A DNA stretch of 64,000 nucleotides, taken from NCBI GenBank assembly GCA_964371655.1, contig CAYJOD010000027.1, positions 3,049-67,048 of the forward strand, given 5' to 3'. The notes under the pieces are model-generated. The model was not told the origin of the DNA and did not search any database. It saw only the letters and a list, made by a program, of their open reading frames with translations. Of this stretch, positions 59,307 through 64,000 are shown one piece after another. Each line of letters opens with the position of its first letter. Within the stretch, counting starts at the first letter, position 1. The translations under genes and the position numbers were made by a program. The DNA is from CAZGSN01 sp964371655 (GTDB lineage Bacteria > Desulfobacterota > Binatia > HRBIN30).

Positions 59307-60419
59307 TCATCGCGCGGTCTCCATCAAATTGCGGAAGCGCTCGAACAGATAGTTCGCATCGTGCGGCCCCGGCGATGCTTCGGGATGGTATTGCACCGAG
59401 AACAGCGGCAGCTCGGCGTGCGCTAGGCCTTCGACGGTTTGGTCGTTCAGGTTCACGTGGGTGAGTTCGGCAGCTCCTTTGAGCGAATCGACGTCGACCG
59501 CAAAGCCATGGTTCTGGCTGGTGATCTCAACCTTGCGCGTGGTCAGATCCATGACCGGCTGGTTGCCACCGTGATGGCCGAACTTGAGCTTGTAGGTCTT
59601 CCCGCCCAGGGCGAGGCCGAGGATCTGGTGTCCGAGGCAGATCCCGAAGATCGGCCGCTTGCCGATGAGGTCGCGAACGATAGCAGCATACGGTCCGACG
59701 TCAGGATCGCCCGGTCCGTTCGACAGGAAGATCCCATCGGGCTTCAGCGCCAGAACGTCCGCGGCCGTGGTGGCGGCAGGGACGACACGAACGCGAAAGC
59801 CAGCGTAGGCCAGGTTGCGCAGAATGTTGCGCTTGATGCCGAAGTCGTAGGCAACCACGAGCGGCCCATCCTCGCTACCGCGGCCATAGCCGCGGCTCAG
59901 ATCCCAAGTCGTTTCGCGCCAGTCGTACGGTTGCTTGCAGGTCACCTTCTCGACCAGGTCGCGGCCGAGAAGACTCGGCCACGCCCGCGCCTTCTGCACC
60001 AGGCTCGTCGGGTCGAGGTCGACGCTGGATAGAATCGCTTCCTGCGAGCCCTGGTCACGCAGGTGTCGTACCAGGGCTCGCGTGTCGATGCCCTGAATGC
60101 CGGGGATGCCGTTGTCTTCGAGATATTTGCCAAGGCTCTGTTTGGCGCGCCAATTACTTGGCGTCTCCCAGTACTCTTTGACGATGAAACCTTCGACGAA
60201 GGGTCGCCGCGATTCGACGTCTTCGGGGTTGATGCCAACGTTGCCGATCTCCGGATAGGTCATCGCCACCAGCTGCCCGCAGTACGAGGGATCGGTGAGG
60301 ATCTCCTGGTACCCGGTCATCGCGGTGTTGAATACAACTTCGCCGCCGGCTTCGGCGCGCGCTCCAAAGGCGGAGCCTTCGAACACGGTGCCGTCGGCGA
60401 GTGCGAGCAGAGCTTTCAT
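59307..60419 (-). CDS. carA: carbamoyl-phosphate synthase small subunit CarA
   Basis: Glutamine amidotransferase subunit, 370 residues from the ATG at 60417-60419. The N-terminal domain starts KALLALADGTVFEGSAFG and includes NTAMTGYQEILTDPSYCGQL. The class I glutaminase triad is intact: C in IFGICLGHQILGLA, and H/E in QYHPEASPGPHD. One base separates it from the pyrC stop. Provides ammonia to CarB by channel. Confidence 0.96.
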   Translation of the reverse strand: MKALLALADGTVFEGSAFGARAEAGGEVVFNTAMTGYQEILTDPSYCGQLVAMTYPEIGNVGINPEDVESRRPFVEGFIVKEYWETPSNWRAKQSLGKYLEDNGIPGIQGIDTRALVRHLRDQGSQEAILSSVDLDPTSLVQKARAWPSLLGRDLVEKVTCKQPYDWRETTWDLSRGYGRGSEDGPLVVAYDFGIKRNILRNLAYAGFRVRVVPAATTAADVLALKPDGIFLSNGPGDPDVGPYAAIVRDLIGKRPIFGICLGHQILGLALGGKTYKLKFGHHGGNQPVMDLTTRKVEITSQNHGFAVDVDSLKGAAELTHVNLNDQTVEGLAHAELPLFSVQYHPEASPGPHDANYLFERFRNLMETAR

Positions 60420-60420
60420 C

Positions 60421-61722
60421 CTACGCTCTCCGAACGCATTCTGATCCCCATACAACCCGCCCGCCAACGATGGTGGCGACGGCGAGCCCTTTCATTTCGA
60501 TCTGCCCAAAGGGCGTATTGTGCGACTTCGAATGCAGACGCGCCGGATCCACGATCCAGGTGCGCTGCGGGTCGACGACGGTGATGTCAGCGACCGCGCC
60601 GACTGCCAACGTCCCCGCCTCGAGGCGCAGGATCCTTGCCGGATTGGTGCTCATCGCCGCCACCAATGTCTCCAGCGGCAGGTCGATCTCCGTCGCCATC
60701 TTCAACGCCAGCGGCAATGCGGTCTCCAACCCGATGATGCCAGGGGCGGCGCAATCGAACTCGACATCCTTCTCATCGAGGTGATGCGGCGCATGGTCGG
60801 TGGCAATCGCCTCGATCGTGCCGTCGCGCAGGCCCTCGCGCACGGCGGCGACGTCGGCGGCGGTGCGCAGCGGCGGGTTCATCTTGGCATTGGTGTTATA
60901 GCCCTCGACCGCCGCCTCCGTGAGCGTGAAGTGATGCGGTGTGACCTCGGCAGTGACGGCGAAACCACGGCGCTTCGCCGTGCGCACCAGCTCCACCGCA
61001 CCGGCCGTGCTCAGATGCGCGACGTGCAGGCGGCCACCGGTGCGTTCGAGCAGGGCAATGTCACGCGCGATCATGGCGTCTTCGGCAGCCGACGGCATGC
61101 CGGCGAGCCCGAGCCGTAGCGACACGATGCCTTCGTTCATCACACCTTCGCCGCAGATATCCGAATCCTGCTCATGCACGATCACCGGCAGCCCGAACAT
61201 CGCCGAGTACTCGAGAGCACGGCGCATGAGACCGCCGTTCATGATCGCCATGCCGTCATCCGAGACGGCGACGATGCCGGCGCGATGCATTTCGCCGATC
61301 TCGGCGAGCTCGCGGCCCTCGAGCCCCTTGGAGACGGCACCGATCGGATGCACGCGCGCCAGATTGGCAGCGATGGCGCGATCGTGAATGTACTCGGTCA
61401 CGGCGGCATTGTCATTGACCGGGTTGGTGTTGGCCATGCACGCCACGGCGGTAAAGCCGCCGGCAACGGCGGCTCGGGTACCGGTTTCGACCGTCTCCTT
61501 GTATTCGTAGCCCGGCTCGCGCAGGTGCACGTGCATGTCGATCAAGCCGGGCATAACGAGACAGCCACTGGCATCGATCGTCTCGGCGGCGGTCGCCCGC
61601 TTGGAGCCGGGCTCGCTAACCGCGGCGATGCGGCCGGCACGCACGACGACGTCGCGTTTGCCGTTCACACCGTTGGCCGGATCGACAACCGTGCCGCCGC
61701 GAATGAGCAGGTCCTGATTCAC
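60421..61722 (-). CDS. pyrC: dihydroorotase PyrC (type I)
   Basis: 433 residues. Amidohydrolase fold with MHVHLREPGYEYKETVETGT, HEQDSDICGEGVMNEG, HVAHLSTAGAVELV and ATDHAPHHLDEK for metal and substrate. GTG start overlapping the pyrB stop by four bases, behind an AGGAGG site. Closes carbamoyl aspartate to dihydroorotate. Full-length and apparently active, not the inactive PyrC-like (PyrX) paralogue. Confidence 0.95.
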   Translation of the reverse strand: MNQDLLIRGGTVVDPANGVNGKRDVVVRAGRIAAVSEPGSKRATAAETIDASGCLVMPGLIDMHVHLREPGYEYKETVETGTRAAVAGGFTAVACMANTNPVNDNAAVTEYIHDRAIAANLARVHPIGAVSKGLEGRELAEIGEMHRAGIVAVSDDGMAIMNGGLMRRALEYSAMFGLPVIVHEQDSDICGEGVMNEGIVSLRLGLAGMPSAAEDAMIARDIALLERTGGRLHVAHLSTAGAVELVRTAKRRGFAVTAEVTPHHFTLTEAAVEGYNTNAKMNPPLRTAADVAAVREGLRDGTIEAIATDHAPHHLDEKDVEFDCAAPGIIGLETALPLALKMATEIDLPLETLVAAMSTNPARILRLEAGTLAVGAVADITVVDPQRTWIVDPARLHSKSHNTPFGQIEMKGLAVATIVGGRVVWGSECVRRA

Positions 61723-62714
61723 CCTACCCTCCTGCGCAAGCGCGGCACTGGTGCCGGTTCGTCGGCCGCCACGATGGGCTCATCGAGCGAGTCTTGGCGT
61801 GGGCGGTTGACGAGCAGGTAGAGCACCGCCATGCGCACGGCGATGCCGTTGGTGACCTGGTCCATGATGAGCGAGTAAGGGCCGTCGGCGACGTCGCTCG
61901 CGATTTCCACACCGCGGTTCATCGGCCCCGGATGCAGGATCACGACGTCGGACTTCGCCTGCGCCAGAGCCTTCTGGTCGAGGCAGAAGTAACGCGCGTA
62001 CTCATCGACGCTGGGGAAGAAGTGTTTGCCCTGGCGTTCGAGCTGAATGCGCAGCATCATCACCACGTCGACGCCACGCAGGCCTTCATGCAGATTGCTC
62101 GTCACCTCGCCCCAGCTTGCGAACTCCGGCGGTAGAAACGTCGGTGGTCCGATCAGCCGCACCTTGGCGCCCAAGGCGCGCAGCGCAAACACATTGGAGC
62201 GGGCAACACGGCTGTGCAGGACGTCGCCGACGATGGCCACGGTCAGGCCCTCAATGCGGCCCTTCTTCTCGCGAATGGTTACCAGATCGAGAAGCGCTTG
62301 GGTCGGGTGCTCGTGCGCCCCGTCGCCCGCATTGATGATCGCACAGTTCAGGCGGTCGGCGAGGAAGTGCGGCGCCCCGGCATGCTTGTGCCGCAGGATG
62401 ATGGCGTCGGGACGCATGGCGGCGAGATTACGCGCGGTATCCAAGAGCGTCTCGCCCTTGGTGACGCTGCTCGTACTCGCCGACAAGCTGATGAAGTCGG
62501 CGCTCATCCGTTTCGCGGCGATCTCGAATGATGTGCGCGTCCGCGTGCTGGCTTCGTAGAACAGGCTGATGACCGTCTTGCCGCGCAGGGTCGGAACCTT
62601 CTTGATATCGCGATGCGAGATCTCCTTGAACGACGCGGCGGTGTCGAGCAGGAACAGCAGCTCCTCGTTGCTCAGATCTTCCAAACCCAGCAGGTGTCGT
62701 CGAGCAAAGGGCAT
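61719..62714 (-). CDS. pyrB: aspartate carbamoyltransferase catalytic subunit PyrB
   Basis: 331 residues from the ATG at 62712-62714. Carbamoyl-phosphate site STRTRTSFE, HPTQALLDLVTI, and the aspartate-binding HPGPMNRGVEIASDV are intact. No pyrI regulatory gene follows, so control is likely at the transcript level by PyrR. Overlaps pyrC by four bases and begins one base after the pyrR stop. Confidence 0.96.
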   Translation of the reverse strand: MPFARRHLLGLEDLSNEELLFLLDTAASFKEISHRDIKKVPTLRGKTVISLFYEASTRTRTSFEIAAKRMSADFISLSASTSSVTKGETLLDTARNLAAMRPDAIILRHKHAGAPHFLADRLNCAIINAGDGAHEHPTQALLDLVTIREKKGRIEGLTVAIVGDVLHSRVARSNVFALRALGAKVRLIGPPTFLPPEFASWGEVTSNLHEGLRGVDVVMMLRIQLERQGKHFFPSVDEYARYFCLDQKALAQAKSDVVILHPGPMNRGVEIASDVADGPYSLIMDQVTNGIAVRMAVLYLLVNRPRQDSLDEPIVAADEPAPVPRLRRRVG

Positions 62715-62715
62715 A

Positions 62716-63264
<549 letters not shown>

Positions 63265-63267
63265 ACG

Positions 63268-63300
63268 AAAAAAAAGCCCCTTCGGTGACCGAAGAGGCCT
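63268..63300 (-). terminator. intrinsic terminator within the pyr leader
   Basis: Stem GGCCTCTTCGGT / ACCGAAGGGGCT with a tight loop, followed by eight T on the transcript, ending four bases before the pyrR ATG. Confidence 0.8.
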
Positions 63301-63365
63301 ACATACTCCCTATGAATGTGTCGCGGTTTCTCATCATCACCCTTCCTGGCCTCGCTGGACCAAGT
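63268..63365 (-). promoter_or_regulatory. PyrR-type attenuator leader of the pyr operon
   Basis: Read leftward, GTCCAGCGAGGCCAGGAAGG at about 63341-63361 matches the conserved PyrR-binding loop (TCCAGnGAGGC). About 40 bases on comes a terminator: GCCTCTTCGGTCACCGAAGG then GGC and eight T (63268-63300). The terminator's 3' arm contains the AGGGG that could serve as the pyrR ribosome site, so folding may block both transcription and translation. Confidence 0.7.
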
Positions 63366-63470
63366 TAAAGGTTCGTTGCGTTGTGAGAGTTTCCTATCGT
63401 CGCGTTGGGTCGAAGTCAATGCGGTCTTCCGGGGATTCAGGGTACGTTCAAGCCTTTGATCGCAGCCGCG

Positions 63471-63603
63471 CTCGCCAGAGGTTGTCTCAAGACGATTCCT
63501 GGGGCTCGTGACGAGGGGCTGGGGGCTCGGGAAGAGCTGGGAAGACCCAAGCCCCGAGCCTCAAGCCACCAGCCCCAAGCGACTTCTGAGACAACCTCGC
63601 CAG
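63471..63603. repeat. compound repeat: outer CTCGCCAGAGGTTGTCTCA enclosing a heptad hairpin
   Basis: Outer arms at 63471-63489 and 63587-63603 (TGAGACAACCTCGCCAG). The interior is a heptad hairpin (GGGGCTGGGGGCTCGGGAAG / CCAAGCCCCGAGCCTCAAGC) almost identical on its right arm to 3800-3845. More sequence of the outer family extends to about 63720 (GACCGCGGCTACGTTTGCG). No gene in 63366-63800. Confidence 0.8.
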
Positions 63604-63821
63604 CGCGTGGCGTCCGGTTGACTCGACGCGTCGGCCCGCAGACCAACACCGACCGCCACGGCCTTCCGCCTTCGCCGTTCGGCTTCGGCGGACAGCTGGC
63701 GACCGCGGCTACGTTTGCGTTCAATTTAGACAGCTGGTTCGCCACCCCGCGAGCGCACAATCTCACGTCGGAGAATCGATCGAACGACCTGCGGCCAGGA
63801 GGGAAAAGGAGCGACGGCGTT

Positions 63822-63899
63822 ATGCAGTATTTGAAGCGAAGAAAAACTTTCGGTGGGTTTGAATTCTATCGAACCGCCCTCCGTCTTAAGGGCATGTAG
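63822..63899 (+). CDS. possible 25-residue peptide
   Basis: ATG at 63822, basic and aromatic (MQYLKRRKTFGGFEFYRTAL), with GGAGGGAAAAGGAG about 15 bases upstream. It is more AT-rich than its surroundings. Could be a tiny gene or chance. From 63900 to the end the sequence is GC-rich low-complexity without a recognisable gene; a gene may start beyond. Confidence 0.2.
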   Translation: MQYLKRRKTFGGFEFYRTALRLKGM

Positions 63900-64000
63900 C
63901 AACGCGGATGCGGGCGGGGGTGCGGCTTGCGCCTCCGGGGGGGGCGCGGCGACCGCCGGCGTGCGAGCGGCTGCGCCGAGTGCGAGCGCGACCGCGACAA

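Overview
This 64 kb window is a dense, GC-rich, Gram-negative bacterial chromosome segment. An outer membrane is implied by lpxA, a LapA/LapB-type assembly protein and lipoproteins. The content is mostly core housekeeping: a System I cytochrome c maturation cluster, pyrimidine biosynthesis, and the proA-nadD-rsfS order common in Deltaproteobacteria and relatives. With an HpnI-like hopanoid/ceramide-type glycosyltransferase and SCP2-thiolase/DUF35 acyl-CoA genes, the best guess is an uncultured Deltaproteobacteria-like lineage such as Binatota. That placement is inference; no rRNA or tRNA gene was found to anchor it.

Layout. 0-6.7 kb: the end of an NlpC/P60 hydrolase, lpxA, yacG, ccmD-C-B-A, an HPt protein, a UbiB-type kinase and a Yip1 membrane protein. 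6.7-11.1 kb: an accessory island with a Phd/VapC-type toxin-antitoxin pair and a two-gene DUF4062-NACHT plus TIR-SUMF1 module, the best candidate for an anti-phage or cell-suicide system. 11.3-25.8 kb: glycosyltransferase, proA-nadD-rsfS-lapAB, cysC, pepF, cupin, cysH, a copper-protein-like lipoprotein and a peroxide-defence operon (rubrerythrin-DUF3501-Fur). 25.2-36 kb: GST, lipB-lipA, dienelactone hydrolase, pepP, a band-7 protein, gpmA, an MFS transporter and a methyltransferase. 36-42 kb: acyl-CoA genes (MaoC, HMG-CoA-synthase-like/DUF35, SCP2-type thiolase, enoyl-CoA hydratase). 42-50 kb: Nudix, aminotransferase, an rsmD-coaD fusion, lgt, fabI, yqgE and a hemolysin III family protein. 50-55 kb: a cysteine-rich repeat surface protein, a DUF433/DUF5615 toxin-antitoxin pair and recG. 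55-63.4 kb: a REP-associated transposase flanked by its repeats, then carB-carA-pyrC-pyrB-pyrR (transcribed leftward from pyrR) behind a PyrR-type attenuator.

The second theme is the intergenic DNA. More than twenty gaps hold hairpin-forming dispersed repeats: heptanucleotide tandem arrays (variants of GGGGCTT, GAAAACT, CAGTGGT), 8-10 nt periodic elements (ACGGAGAC, ATCCGTGTTC), GC-rich REP-like palindromes and compound elements in which one inverted repeat encloses a hairpin of another family. Three copies of one outer repeat enclose three unrelated inner hairpins, so these look like small mobile elements that insert into each other. The single RAYT transposase is a possible driver of the GC-rich class.

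Start codons were chosen from family length, ribosome-binding sites and overlap with the upstream gene. TTG and GTG starts are frequent, as are 4-base stop/start overlaps. Coordinates of repeats are accurate to a few bases.
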